From Anaerococcus hydrogenalis DSM 7454 (GTDB lineage Bacteria > Bacillota > Clostridia > Tissierellales > Peptoniphilaceae): a DNA stretch of 64,000 nucleotides. The translations under genes and the position numbers were made by a program. The notes under the pieces were generated by a model. That model was not told the DNA's origin. It saw nothing but the letters and a program-made list of their open reading frames with translations, and searched no databases. The DNA lies in contig NZ_ABXA01000047.1 in NCBI RefSeq assembly GCF_000173355.1, positions 36,657 to 100,656 of the forward strand, read 5' to 3'. Shown in pieces: positions 1 through 8,463 of this stretch. Positions within the stretch are counted from its first letter, which is position 1. Each line of letters begins with the position of its first letter.

Positions 1-219
1 CAAATGGCAGATATTGGAAAGTTTAAAAAGCTTGAAAATAAAAAACTTGACCATGATACAGACTATACAAAGATAAAGGGACTTAAAAAAGAATCTGCAG
101 AAAAATTAAACAAAATAAAACCTGATTCAATAGGTCAAGCATCAAGAATATCTGGTGTTTCCCCAGCAGATATAAATGTGCTTTTGATTAGATTAAAGGC
201 AGGAGATTTAAATGGATAA
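1..219 (+). CDS. mnmG: MnmG (GidA) C-terminal end, 5' truncated
   Basis: The frame is open from the first base and ends at 219. It encodes the C-terminal helical domain of MnmG, the FAD protein that with MnmE makes the 5-carboxymethylaminomethyl modification on U34 of some tRNAs. The recognisable part is the stretch [12 protein letters not shown] followed by [19 protein letters not shown], a hallmark of the MnmG C-terminus. The ATG at 4 is internal and the true start lies left of the window. The stop overlaps the rsmG start by 8 bases, the usual gidA-gidB coupling near bacterial replication origins. Identification is confident although only about 72 residues are visible. Confidence 0.93.
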   Translation, partial: QMADIGKFKKLENKKLDHDTDYTKIKGLKKESAEKLNKIKPDSIGQASRISGVSPADINVLLIRLKAGDLNG

Positions 220-841
220 GTTTGAAAAATATGGGCAAATGCTAATAGAAACTAATAAAAAATTTAATTTGACAACGATTGATGAACCAGATCAAATAAA
301 AATTAAACATTTCGAAGACTCCCTTACTATAAAGTCATATATTAATGAAGGCATGAAGGTTTTAGATATAGGATCTGGGGCAGGATTTCCTGGAATCCCA
401 TTAAGGATAGAAAAAGACTTTGACCTAACCCTGATTGATTCTGTAAATAAAAAAGTTAATTTTATGAACCAAGTCATAGAAGAGTTGGACCTTAAAAATA
501 CAAGAGCTATCCATGTTAGGGCAGAAGACTTTGCAAAAGAACATAGGGAAGAATTTGACATGGTTATATCAAGAGCTGTGGCAAATTTATCCACACTTTC
601 AGAGTATGCCCTACCTTTTTTAAAGGTAGGAGGAATTTTTATAGCTATGAAAGGACCTAAGGCTGAAGAAGAATATGAAGATGCTAAAAATGCCTTGAAA
701 ATCTTGGGTGGGGAGCTTATAAATATAGATAGTATGGACCTTCATGGAAATACAAGAAAAAATATCTTGATTAAAAAAGTAAGGTCAACAAAAAAGAAAT
801 ACCCAAGAGGTAAAAACCTACCAAAGAAAAACCCATTATAA
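212..841 (+). CDS. rsmG: 16S rRNA m7G527 methyltransferase RsmG (GidB)
   Basis: This 209-residue protein methylates N7 of G527 in 16S rRNA using S-adenosylmethionine. The SAM-binding motif [12 protein letters not shown] is at residues 50-61, and the N-terminal stretch with KHFEDSL and the basic [15 protein letters not shown] tail are typical of RsmG. It is slightly shorter than the usual 230-240 residues, with no sign of internal loss. The start overlaps the end of mnmG, implying translational coupling. A parS site begins three bases after the stop codon. Confidence 0.95.
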   Translation: MDKFEKYGQMLIETNKKFNLTTIDEPDQIKIKHFEDSLTIKSYINEGMKVLDIGSGAGFPGIPLRIEKDFDLTLIDSVNKKVNFMNQVIEELDLKNTRAIHVRAEDFAKEHREEFDMVISRAVANLSTLSEYALPFLKVGGIFIAMKGPKAEEEYEDAKNALKILGGELINIDSMDLHGNTRKNILIKKVRSTKKKYPRGKNLPKKNPL

Positions 842-844
842 AAA

Positions 845-860
845 TGTTTCACGTGAAACA
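845..860. other. parS centromere site 1 (perfect)
   Basis: TGTTTCACGTGAAACA is a perfect 16-bp palindrome identical to the Bacillus subtilis parS consensus bound by ParB/Spo0J. It lies in the short gap between rsmG and cinA, about 2 kb from the parAB genes, and marks the window as origin-proximal. Confidence 0.95.
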
Positions 861-892
861 TTTTTTTTATTGAATTATAGAAAAGAGGTTTT

Positions 893-2100
893 ATGAAAGC
901 ACAAATAATTTCTGTAGGCACAGAAATTTTACTAGGAAATATAACTGATACTAATTCCAAATTTCTAGCTAATAAACTTACTGAGTTAGGAATAGATGTT
1001 TTTAAAATGACTACTGTTGGGGATAATCCTGATAGGTTGTACAAGGCCTTTAAAGAAGCTGTAGAGAATGTTGATTATATTTTTACAACAGGAGGGCTTG
1101 GACCAACAGAAGATGATATAACAAAGGAAATTGCTATTAAAGTATTGGGTCAAGAAGACCAAGTTATTGTGGATCCAAGATCTAAAGAAAGGCTGGAGTC
1201 TTATTTTGCAAAAAAGAAAAAGGCTATGAAAATAAATTTAAAGCAAGCAAAATTTCCCAAAGATGCTATAATTTTGGATAATGATCGTGGAACAGCCCCA
1301 GGTTGTATTTTAAAAAATAAAATAATTCTTCTACCAGGTCCACCAAGAGAAATGGAGTATATGTTTGAACATAAACTTAAAAACCACCTAAGCCATGATT
1401 CTATTATTAAGTCTAGAAATTTAAAAATCGCCTTGTTGGGTGAATGGGATATGGCTAGTAGGATAGACCTATCTTCTAAAAATCCTACAATCTCTCCTTA
1501 CTTTAACAATCAGGGTGGATATTTGAGAATTACTGCTAAGGCCAAAAGTGAAAATGAAGTAGATAGGCTTTTAGAGGAAAAAGAAAAGGAAGTTAAGGAT
1601 GTTTTCAAAGATCTTTTAATTTCTGATGATAGCCTTAGAAAAGAAGAAACATTAATAAATTTATTAAAAGAAAGAAAAGAAAAAGTCTCAACTGCTGAGT
1701 CAGTAACAGGAGGATTTATTGCCTCTTCAATTATTGATATAGCCGGTGCAAGTGAAGTAATAGAAGAAGCTTTTGTAACTTATTCAGATAGGATAAAAGA
1801 AAAACCTTAAATGTTTCACATGAAACATTAGAAAAGTATGGAGCTGTAAGCAGTGAATGTGCCATAGAAATGCTAGATGGTTTGTATGAGCACACATTGG
1901 CAGATCTTTGTATTATTTCAACAGGCTATGCCCACAAGGGAGAAATAATTTTAGGCTTAAAATATAAGGATAAGAAAATTATTAAAGAATTTAATTTTTC
2001 AGCTGATAGGAATAAGGCGAGACTATTTGCAAAAAATAGGGCTATGGATCTTGCCATATTAATGATGAGAGGAAAGTATGAAGACAATATCGATATTTAA
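893..2100 (+). pseudogene. cinA: CinA (competence/damage-inducible protein), frameshifted
   Basis: Residues 1 to about 250 form the MoCF-like domain with GTEILLGNITDTN at the N-terminus, TTGGLGPTEDD and LPGPPREM. The frame then enters the CinA C-terminal nicotinamide-nucleotide amidase domain (TAESVTGGFIAS) and stops at 1810. The rest of that domain (LEKYGAVSSE onward) continues in another frame to 2100. One extra A in the A5 run at 1800-1804 would restore a single ORF of about 402 codons, the normal CinA length. Read through, the junction encodes NVSHET, whose DNA is a parS-like site. The 3' end overlaps parA by 23 bases. The indel may be a sequencing error or a real mutation. Confidence 0.9.
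1812..1827. other. parS-like site 2, one mismatch, inside cinA
   Basis: TGTTTCACATGAAACA differs from consensus parS at one central base (CACATG for CACGTG). It sits within the restored cinA frame as codons for N-V-S-H-E-T, much as B. subtilis has a parS site inside spo0J. Binding strength relative to the perfect sites is unknown. Confidence 0.75.
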
Positions 2101-3103
2101 TCAAAAAGGGGGAGTAGGCAAAACAACTAGTGTTGTAAATCTTGCTGTTGCCCTTTCAAAGTTAGGTAAAAAAGTTTTGGTAATTGATTTTGACCCTCAA
2201 GCAAATACCACAACAGGACTTGGTCTCGATAGAAACCAGGTCGAAAAATCTATTTATAAGATGTTTTATGTAGAAGATTACAAGGATTACATAGTAAAAA
2301 CTGATGACGGTCCTTATTTGATAGCAAGTGAAAATTCCTTGTCAGGCTTAGAAGTTGAGCTTGTAAGTTTGGATGAGGAAGAAAGATTAAAAATGCTATA
2401 TCAAATAATAGAAGAAATAAAAAAAGACTTTGACCTTATCTTGATAGACTGTCCTCCTTCTTTGGGACTTTTATCTTTAAATGCTCTTGTTGCAAGTGAT
2501 TCAATAATAATTCCTATTCAAACAGAATATTATGCCTTGGAAGGGGTTAGTGAATTATTAAAAACTTATAACACAGTAAAAAATTCCATAAAAGAAGACT
2601 TAGAAATAGAAGGAATCTTACTTTGTATGTTTGACCAAAGAACAAATCTGTCTTACGAGGTTGTAGAAGAAGTTAAGTCATATTTTAAGGATAAAGTTTT
2701 TGCTACAATGATTCCAAGAAATATAAAACTCGCTGAGGCCCCTTCTTTTGGAAAAAGTGCAATTGTTTATGATGAAAATTCAAAGGGAGCTAGGGCCTAT
2801 ATGGACCTTGCAAAAGAGCTTATTGAAAATAATTTAAAGGACAAATCAAAGGAATCCAAAACAAAAAAAGTTTCACAAGAAAATTCTGAAGAGCTTTTAG
2901 AAAAAAATCCAGAAGATAAGACAGAGGATAAAGAAATAGAAAAAGATAAGTCTGAAGATAAAGAGATAGTAAAAGATAATAAAGAAGATAAAAAAGTTAA
3001 GGATAAGATAGAAAAAAGTGAAGAAGCTGATCAAGGATTAGTTCATAAAAATAAGTTTTCATTTAACGAGAACAAGTTATTAAATAATGAGAAGAGGGAT
3101 TAG
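2078..3103 (+). CDS. parA: ParA/Soj chromosome-partitioning ATPase with long charged tail
   Basis: Residues 1 to about 252 are a complete ParA/Soj ATPase that acts with ParB-parS in origin segregation and DnaA control. The deviant Walker A KGGVGKT is at 10-16, DFDPQAN near 38-43 and LIDCPPSLG near 122-130. The protein then continues for about 89 residues rich in Lys, Glu and Asp (repeats resembling EDKE and KDKSEDKE), making 341 residues against about 255 for usual Soj. This tail is probably disordered. The gene overlaps the end of cinA and is followed by parB after two bases, so the pair is surely co-transcribed. Confidence 0.95.
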   Translation: MKTISIFNQKGGVGKTTSVVNLAVALSKLGKKVLVIDFDPQANTTTGLGLDRNQVEKSIYKMFYVEDYKDYIVKTDDGPYLIASENSLSGLEVELVSLDEEERLKMLYQIIEEIKKDFDLILIDCPPSLGLLSLNALVASDSIIIPIQTEYYALEGVSELLKTYNTVKNSIKEDLEIEGILLCMFDQRTNLSYEVVEEVKSYFKDKVFATMIPRNIKLAEAPSFGKSAIVYDENSKGARAYMDLAKELIENNLKDKSKESKTKKVSQENSEELLEKNPEDKTEDKEIEKDKSEDKEIVKDNKEDKKVKDKIEKSEEADQGLVHKNKFSFNENKLLNNEKRD

Positions 3104-3105
3104 CT

Positions 3106-3942
3106 ATGACAAAAAAATCTTTGGGTAGGGGACTTGGGTCTCTGATTCCAGAAAATAATAAAAGAAATAAGACCATAGTAAGAATTCCTATGGAAAAAAT
3201 TTATACTAGAAAAGATCAACCAAGAAAAAATTTTGATGATAAGGCTCTTTTAGGTCTTAGCCAGTCAATAGAAAAATATGGCCTTTTAAATCCAATTGTT
3301 CTTAGAAAAAACGGGATTAAATATGAAATTATTGCTGGTGAAAGAAGGTTTAGGGCAAGTAAACTTTTAGGGCATAAAGAAATTGATGCAATTATTAAAA
3401 ATGTTGATAACAAGAATATAGATATTCTTTCTATAGTTGAAAACGTGCAAAGAGAAGATTTGACAGGTCTTGAAGAGGCGAATGCCTATAATGAATTGTG
3501 TCAAAACTATAATATGACCCAAGATGAGGTTGCAAAAACTGTTGGTAAATCAAGGTCTTATATAGCAAATAGCCTAAGGCTTTTAAAACTTGATGAAAAT
3601 TCAAAAAGAGAACTACAAGAAGGAAATATTTCTTCATCACAGGCAAGGACCCTTCTTTCTATAAAAGATGAAGATGATAGAAAAAAATCTCTAGATGATT
3701 TTAAGAATAAGAAAACAAATATAAGAAAAGTAGAAAAAAAATCTAGAAAAAACAAGTCTATTAAAGATGATCAAAATTTAGACCAAATACTCTTTGAAGA
3801 TTTTGAGGAAAAATTTATAGATCTTTTAAATTCAAAAGTAGAAATTAGAAAGAATAAGGAAGGATATAGGGTAAGTATAGATTGTTTTTCTATAGATGAT
3901 ATAGAAAATTTATATTGGAGTATAAAAAATGGAAAAAAATAA
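3106..3942 (+). CDS. parB: ParB/Spo0J, parS-binding CTPase
   Basis: The 278-residue ParB nucleates on parS and spreads as a CTP-dependent clamp. Seen here are the N-terminal KSLGRGLGSLIP (ParA-stimulating region), the CTP-binding box GERRFRAS at 78-85, ENVQRED at 112-118 and a helix-turn-helix around 138-158 (TQDEVAKTVGKSRSYIANSL). A lysine-rich linker and a C-terminal dimerisation segment follow. Three parS-type sites lie within 6.5 kb. The stop overlaps the start of the next gene by 14 bases. Confidence 0.95.
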   Translation: MTKKSLGRGLGSLIPENNKRNKTIVRIPMEKIYTRKDQPRKNFDDKALLGLSQSIEKYGLLNPIVLRKNGIKYEIIAGERRFRASKLLGHKEIDAIIKNVDNKNIDILSIVENVQREDLTGLEEANAYNELCQNYNMTQDEVAKTVGKSRSYIANSLRLLKLDENSKRELQEGNISSSQARTLLSIKDEDDRKKSLDDFKNKKTNIRKVEKKSRKNKSIKDDQNLDQILFEDFEEKFIDLLNSKVEIRKNKEGYRVSIDCFSIDDIENLYWSIKNGKK

Positions 3943-4538
3943 GATAATTGATTTTACAGTTAAAAATCTAATTAATAATACTAGAAAAAAAACTGCTAAT
4001 CCTGGTGGTGGAGCTATAACAAGTTTGGTTGGAAATCTTGGCTTAAATTTAATATTAATGATGGCAAAAAAAGATTATGGGGATGAAAAATTAAATAAAA
4101 AGTCTCAAAAAAATAGAAAAGAAATTTAAAAAATATTCATCAGAATTAGAAGAATTGATGCAAGAAGATATAGACAAGGTTAATCTTTTAATAAGGGCCT
4201 ATAAAGATGAAAATATCTCAAATTATGATGATTATATAATTGAGGCAAATAAGGCACCAAAAAGAACCATTGAACTAATGATAATTATCCTACAAGATTG
4301 TGATTTTATTCTAAAACATGGAAAAATCGAAGCAATAAGTGATGGGGAGATTGGACTAAGGCTTGTTAAAGAAGCTATACATTCTTCTTTTATAAATCTT
4401 ACTATGAATGAAGAAAACCTAACAGATGAAAAAATAGAAAAGACAAATTACAAATCTATCATAAAATTTTGTGATAAGTTGTATAAGGATAATAAAAAAA
4501 TCATCGATGAAAGGATAAAGAAATGGGACAAACAATAG
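3929..4538 (+). pseudogene. Cyclodeaminase/cyclohydrolase-family protein, frameshifted
   Basis: The first 66 codons contain the ANPGGGAITSLVGNLGLNLILMM segment typical of the formiminotetrahydrofolate cyclodeaminase / methenyl-THF cyclohydrolase fold. The frame then stops at 4129. A second frame from about 4102 to 4538 gives the remaining helical part (ANKAPKRTIELM and onward). Removing one A from the run at 4097-4101 joins them into one protein of about 202 residues, the normal size for this family. The exact folate substrate cannot be deduced. It sits between parB and the DUF4446 gene, overlapping both, so it belongs to the parAB transcript. The break may be a homopolymer error. Confidence 0.75.
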
Positions 4539-4993
4539 CCATAATTATCTTATTTATTCTTGTTATTTTTGAATATTCAATGATAAAATCAAACAACAAC
4601 AAATTAAGAAGACAAAAAAGAAGGTATGACCACCTATTAAGGGGAAAAAATCCTGATATTAATATGGAAGAATTAATTTTACAACTTAATGACCAAATTG
4701 AAGAGTCAAGTAGAGAAATTAGGTCTCTTGACCAAAGGGCTTCTGATACGAAAACTTCATCAATGGGAGCTGTAAGTAAGATGGCTGTTGTACATTTTGA
4801 TGCTTTTGATAGCCAAAGAGGAAAAAATTCATTTTCCTTAACCCTTCTAGATTCTTACCATAATGGAATTGTTTTAACAAATCTTTATTCCCAAGATGGA
4901 TCAAATACCTACCTTAAGGAAATAGTAAATGGAGAAAGTTTACAAGAATTATCTGATAGGGAAAAGGAGTGTTTAGAAAAAGCAAAATTATAG
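4523..4993 (+). CDS. DUF4446 family membrane-anchored protein
   Basis: This 156-residue protein has one N-terminal membrane segment (about residues 4-20), a charged coiled region with LRRQKRRYDHLLRG, and a C-terminal domain with VVHFDAFDSQRGKNSFSLTLLD. These are the hallmarks of DUF4446, a family of unknown function usually found beside parB in Clostridia. It overlaps the preceding cyclodeaminase-like gene by 16 bases and is probably the last gene of the partition operon. Family membership is confident; function is not known. Confidence 0.8.
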   Translation: MGQTIAIIILFILVIFEYSMIKSNNNKLRRQKRRYDHLLRGKNPDINMEELILQLNDQIEESSREIRSLDQRASDTKTSSMGAVSKMAVVHFDAFDSQRGKNSFSLTLLDSYHNGIVLTNLYSQDGSNTYLKEIVNGESLQELSDREKECLEKAKL

Positions 4994-5021
4994 AAGAAAA
5001 TTTCTTCAAATAGGGTATAAT
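4993..5021 (+). promoter_or_regulatory. Putative pta promoter with perfect palindrome
   Basis: TATAAT at 5016-5021 lies 38 bases before the pta start. Just upstream, GAAGAAA-A-TTTCTTC (4993-5007) is a perfect 7-1-7 inverted repeat where a -35 element would sit. No good -35 hexamer is visible, so this could be an activator or repressor site. This is an inference from symmetry only. Confidence 0.4.
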
Positions 5022-5058
5022 AGTAATGCTAAAATCGATTTATGATTAGGAGGTTATT

Positions 5059-6045
5059 ATGGCAAACGATGGAGTTATGGAACTCGCTACTGAAAATATT
5101 AGGGGTAAAAACCGTACAATAGTATTTCCAGAAGGCGATGATTCAAGAGTATTAAGAGCAGCTATAAGACACAATGAAGATGGACTTATAGTTCCAATAT
5201 TACTTGGTAACAAAGATGAAATTCAAAAAGTAGCAGACCAAGAAGGGGTAAAATTAGGAGATATCCAAATTATTAACCCAAGAGAAAGTGAACTACTTGA
5301 TGAATTAGTAGATAGATACGTTGAGCTTAGAAAAGGCAAAAATACAAGAGAAGATGGTGAATATCTTCTTAAGAAAGACAACAACTATTTCGGAACTATG
5401 CTTATTGAAACAGGAAAAGCAGACGGAATGGTTTCAGGTGCAGCTCATCCAACTGGAGATACAGTAAGACCAGCCCTACAACTTATCAAAACAAGAAAAG
5501 GTGTAAATAGGGTTTCTGGTGTTATGATTATGCTTGGACCTAACGGGGAAAAATTATTATTTGCAGATACAGCAATTAATATTACCCTTCAATCTAATGA
5601 ACTTGCAGAAGTTGCAGTAGAAGCTGCAAGAACAGCTGAAGAATTTGGTATAGAACCAATAGTTGCTATGCTATCATTTTCAACAAAAGGATCAGCTAAA
5701 CACGAACTTGCAAGAAAGGTAGAAGAAGCTACAAAACTTGCAAAAGAAATGGATCCAGACTTAAGAATTGATGGAGAAATGCAATTTGATGCAGCTATTT
5801 CACCACAAGTAGCAAGAAAGAAAATTCCAAACTCAGATGTTGCTGGAAGGGCAAAAGTATTTATATTCCCAGACCTACAAGCTGCAAACATTGGATATAA
5901 AATTGGTCAAAGACTTGGAAATTACGAAGCTTTAGGACCAATACTTCAAGGGTTAAACAAACCAGTAAATGACCTTTCAAGAGGATGTAACGAAGAGGAT
6001 GTATATAAACTAACAATTCTAACAGCTAACCAAGTTAGAGATTAA
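5059..6045 (+). CDS. pta: Phosphate acetyltransferase
   Basis: The 328-residue enzyme interconverts acetyl-CoA and acetyl phosphate, the step before acetate kinase in fermentative ATP formation. The fold is recognised from IVFPEGDDSRVLRAA near the N-terminus, GMVSGAAHPTGDTVRP, the MLGPNGEKLLFADTAIN segment and PDLQAANIGYKIGQRLG near the C-terminus. Length fits short Pta with no N-terminal DRTGG domain. The start has a good AGGAGG site eight bases upstream. It is monocistronic, with its own TATAAT and a terminator directly after. No ackA is visible nearby. Confidence 0.95.
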   Translation: MANDGVMELATENIRGKNRTIVFPEGDDSRVLRAAIRHNEDGLIVPILLGNKDEIQKVADQEGVKLGDIQIINPRESELLDELVDRYVELRKGKNTREDGEYLLKKDNNYFGTMLIETGKADGMVSGAAHPTGDTVRPALQLIKTRKGVNRVSGVMIMLGPNGEKLLFADTAINITLQSNELAEVAVEAARTAEEFGIEPIVAMLSFSTKGSAKHELARKVEEATKLAKEMDPDLRIDGEMQFDAAISPQVARKKIPNSDVAGRAKVFIFPDLQAANIGYKIGQRLGNYEALGPILQGLNKPVNDLSRGCNEEDVYKLTILTANQVRD

Positions 6046-6053
6046 GAAAAAAT

Positions 6054-6086
6054 AAAAGAGACAGTCATTTGATTGCCTCTTTTGTT
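6054..6086 (+). terminator. Rho-independent terminator of pta
   Basis: AAAAGAGACA (6054-6063) pairs with TGCCTCTTTT (6074-6083) with one mismatch and a short loop; the U-run is weak (TTTTGTT). Confidence 0.65.
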
Positions 6087-6139
6087 ATACAAAAAAATTA
6101 ACTATAAAACATATAGACAATGAAACACAATAAAAAGAG

Positions 6140-7533
6140 GTGGCAATTATATTTAAAGATGAAGTAAAACAAAATGCAAAGGCCGTTGTGCCTATAGCAA
6201 TTTTAGTTTTAATATTAAACTTATTTAGGCCGGTAGATAATAAATTAGTAGGAAATTTTTTATTAGGATGCCTGGGAGTAATCTTAGGTCTTTCCATTTT
6301 CCTAACAGGAGTGGACCTATCCATATCAAAAATAGGATCTTTTATGGGAGATTTTATAGCAAAATCTGAAAATATTTAAAAGGTAGTAATATTTGGAATA
6401 TTTATTGGATTTATAATTTCAGTTGCAGAACCTGACCTTTTAATTTTAGCAAACCAAGTAAGAAGTGCAGTTGGATTAAAATCATTTTTGATAGTAGCAG
6501 TAATATCTGCAGGTGTTGGAGTAATGATATCAATTGGTCTTTACAGGATATTTAAAGAAATTAAACTTTCAATCCTTATGATGGTAGTTTATGGGGTAAT
6601 TTTTATCCTCATGCTTATAACAAATGATCTAGGTCATGCTATAGCCTTTGATGCATCAGGGGCTACAACAGGGGCAATGACCACTCCCTTTATTATAGCT
6701 CTAGGCCTTGGTGTAAGTAAGTTAAAAGGATAAAGTAAGGGGGAAGAAAACTCCTTTGGCCTTGTAGGCATTGCATCAGCAGGACCAATCCTTGCAGGAT
6801 TGTTGATGAGCCTTTCAATAGATTCATCAAATGTCTTGATAGAAGAAGTGGCTCATACGTCAGCCATATATTCAGGCTTTAAATCAGCGACCTTTGCAAT
6901 AGTTCCAATAAGCTTGGTATTTTTTGTAATGGATAAATTAGTTTTTAAAATTAAAATAAAAAAAATATACATCTTGGTCTAATCTACACCTACCTAGGCC
7001 TTATAATATTTTTGGCAAGCGTTGAAGGTGGATTCATGGAACTTGCAAGAGTAATGGGAGAAAATTATGCAGATTTTAAACTTGTTCCATTAATAGGATT
7101 TATCTTAGGACTTTTGGTTGTTTTGGCAGAGCCTGCAGTTTTTGTATTATCAGAGCAGGTAGAAGAAGTTACAGGAGGATCAATTCATAAGTCTTCAATA
7201 ATGAAGGCCCTTTCACTTGGAGTTGCCTTTGCAGTAATGCTTGCTATGTTTAGGATAAAAATTGAAGGGTTTAAATTATGGATGCTAATAGTACCAGGAT
7301 TTTTGCTTGCCCTAATCGTATCAAGAAATGTTCCCCAACTTTTTGTAGGAATTGCCTTTGATTCGGGAGGAGTTGCATCAGGCCCAATGACAGCAACCTT
7401 TATCCTTGCCTTTTGTCAAGGTGTTGCAGGAAATGTAGCAGATGGATTTGGAGTAATAGCCTTTGTGGCTTTAATGCCAGTAATAACAATAATGATAATG
7501 GGATCTTTTTATAAGGAGGCCATAGAAGGATAA
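6140..7533 (+). pseudogene. DUF1538 family membrane transporter, multiply interrupted
   Basis: Read through its breaks, this is one membrane protein of about 460 residues with two similar halves. Each half has a VAEP motif (ISVAEPDL and VLAEPAVFV) and a glycine-rich segment (FDASGATTGAMTTPF and FDSGGVASGPMTATF), as in DUF1538 proteins. In-frame TAA codons lie at 6377-6379 and 6731-6733, and a frameshift falls in the A-rich stretch near 6945-6967, after which HLGLIYTYLGLIIFLAS resumes. The start is also poor: GTG at 6140 directly abuts the AGAGG site, and no ATG fits. Four lesions argue for real decay. The intact downstream P-II-like gene overlaps its stop codon by one base, supporting an ancestral functional pair. 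Confidence 0.75.
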
Positions 7534-8129
7534 TGAAATATTTAAGAATAATAACATCAAGATCAAAAGGATCTAAGTTTATGGACAAATTAGAAAAACA
7601 CGGTGCTAAGTCAATTTCTTGCCTTTTGGCAGAAGGCTCTGCCAATGATCATATTTTGGAAGCTTTGGGAATTAACAAAGAAAAAAAAGAAATAGTATCA
7701 GCCCTTGTAAATGATGAATTGGTAAAGGACTTGTTAGATAAGTTAAAAGAAAAATTCGATAAGAAAAATACATCTATAATGTTTACAACACCACTAGACT
7801 TAAAAGGAGAAGTTAATATGGAATATGAAGCTTTGTATGTAATAGTTAACAAAGAAAATGCAGATAAGGTTATAGAAATATCCCAAAAAGAAGGGGCAAG
7901 GGGAGCTACTGTTGTCCATGGAAGAGGATCAGGTATTCAAAAAAAATCAGTATTTTTAAATATGACAATTGAACCTGAAAAAGATATTGTCATAATGTTA
8001 ATCAAAAAAGAAATATCTGAAAAAGTTAAAAGCTCCATTTATGAGGCTATGAATCTGGAAGAAAATTCTCAAGGAATACTTTTCTCCTTGCCAGTTTCAG
8101 ACGTTCGTGGACTTGTTGAGCAAAATTAA
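7533..8129 (+). CDS. P-II-like regulatory protein partner of DUF1538
   Basis: The 198-residue protein is built of two P-II-like halves. The second contains EGARGATVVHGRGSGI, resembling the T-loop region of GlnB-type P-II proteins. Genes of this type commonly follow DUF1538 transporters, and a regulatory role on that transporter is the natural inference; the ligand is unknown. The ATG overlaps the TAA of the upstream gene by one base, so it would be translationally coupled. It remains intact although the transporter frame is broken. Confidence 0.7.
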   Translation: MKYLRIITSRSKGSKFMDKLEKHGAKSISCLLAEGSANDHILEALGINKEKKEIVSALVNDELVKDLLDKLKEKFDKKNTSIMFTTPLDLKGEVNMEYEALYVIVNKENADKVIEISQKEGARGATVVHGRGSGIQKKSVFLNMTIEPEKDIVIMLIKKEISEKVKSSIYEAMNLEENSQGILFSLPVSDVRGLVEQN

Positions 8130-8160
8130 GACGGTATAATTATAAAAAATGGAGGATATT

Positions 8161-8463
8161 ATGAAAGAGATAAATACAAGCGAATTTGATACACATGTTT
8201 TAGAAAATGATGGAATAGTTTTGGTAGATTTTTCAGCAACTTGGTGTGGACCTTGTAAGATGCAAAAGCCAGTTCTTGAACAAATGGAAGATAAATTAGA
8301 AATATATTCTGTAGATGTTGACCAAAGTCCAGAACTTGCAGGAAGATATAATGTAAATGCAGTCCCATCATTGATGTTATTTAAGGGTGGAGTATTAAAA
8401 AATACCCTAGTGGGTTTCCAAGCTAAAGAAGTTATTCTTGAAGAAGTAGAAAAGCTTAAATAA
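8161..8463 (+). CDS. trxA: Thioredoxin
   Basis: A 100-residue thioredoxin with the active site WCGPC at residues 28-32, preceded by LVDFSAT and followed by the cis-Pro segment NAVPSLMLF. It reduces protein disulfides in the cytoplasm. An ATG 12 bases upstream (8149) is in frame, but GGAGG at 8151-8155 has ideal spacing to the ATG at 8161, so the shorter start is chosen. A possible promoter (TTGTTG and TATAAT, 16 bases apart, near 8113-8140) lies in the end of the P-II gene. The next gene starts inside its stop codon. Confidence 0.95.
   Translation: MKEINTSEFDTHVLENDGIVLVDFSATWCGPCKMQKPVLEQMEDKLEIYSVDVDQSPELAGRYNVNAVPSLMLFKGGVLKNTLVGFQAKEVILEEVEKLK

Noticed and set aside
4155..4538. Independent 127-residue gene starting at TTG 4155
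   Set aside because: The upstream frame joins to it by one base within a known family fold, so it is the second part of the cyclodeaminase-like gene.
6377..6733. Recoding of in-frame TAA as a sense codon
   Set aside because: TAA ends nearly all intact genes here, no recoding signal is seen, and the same gene also has a frameshift, so decay or error is simpler.
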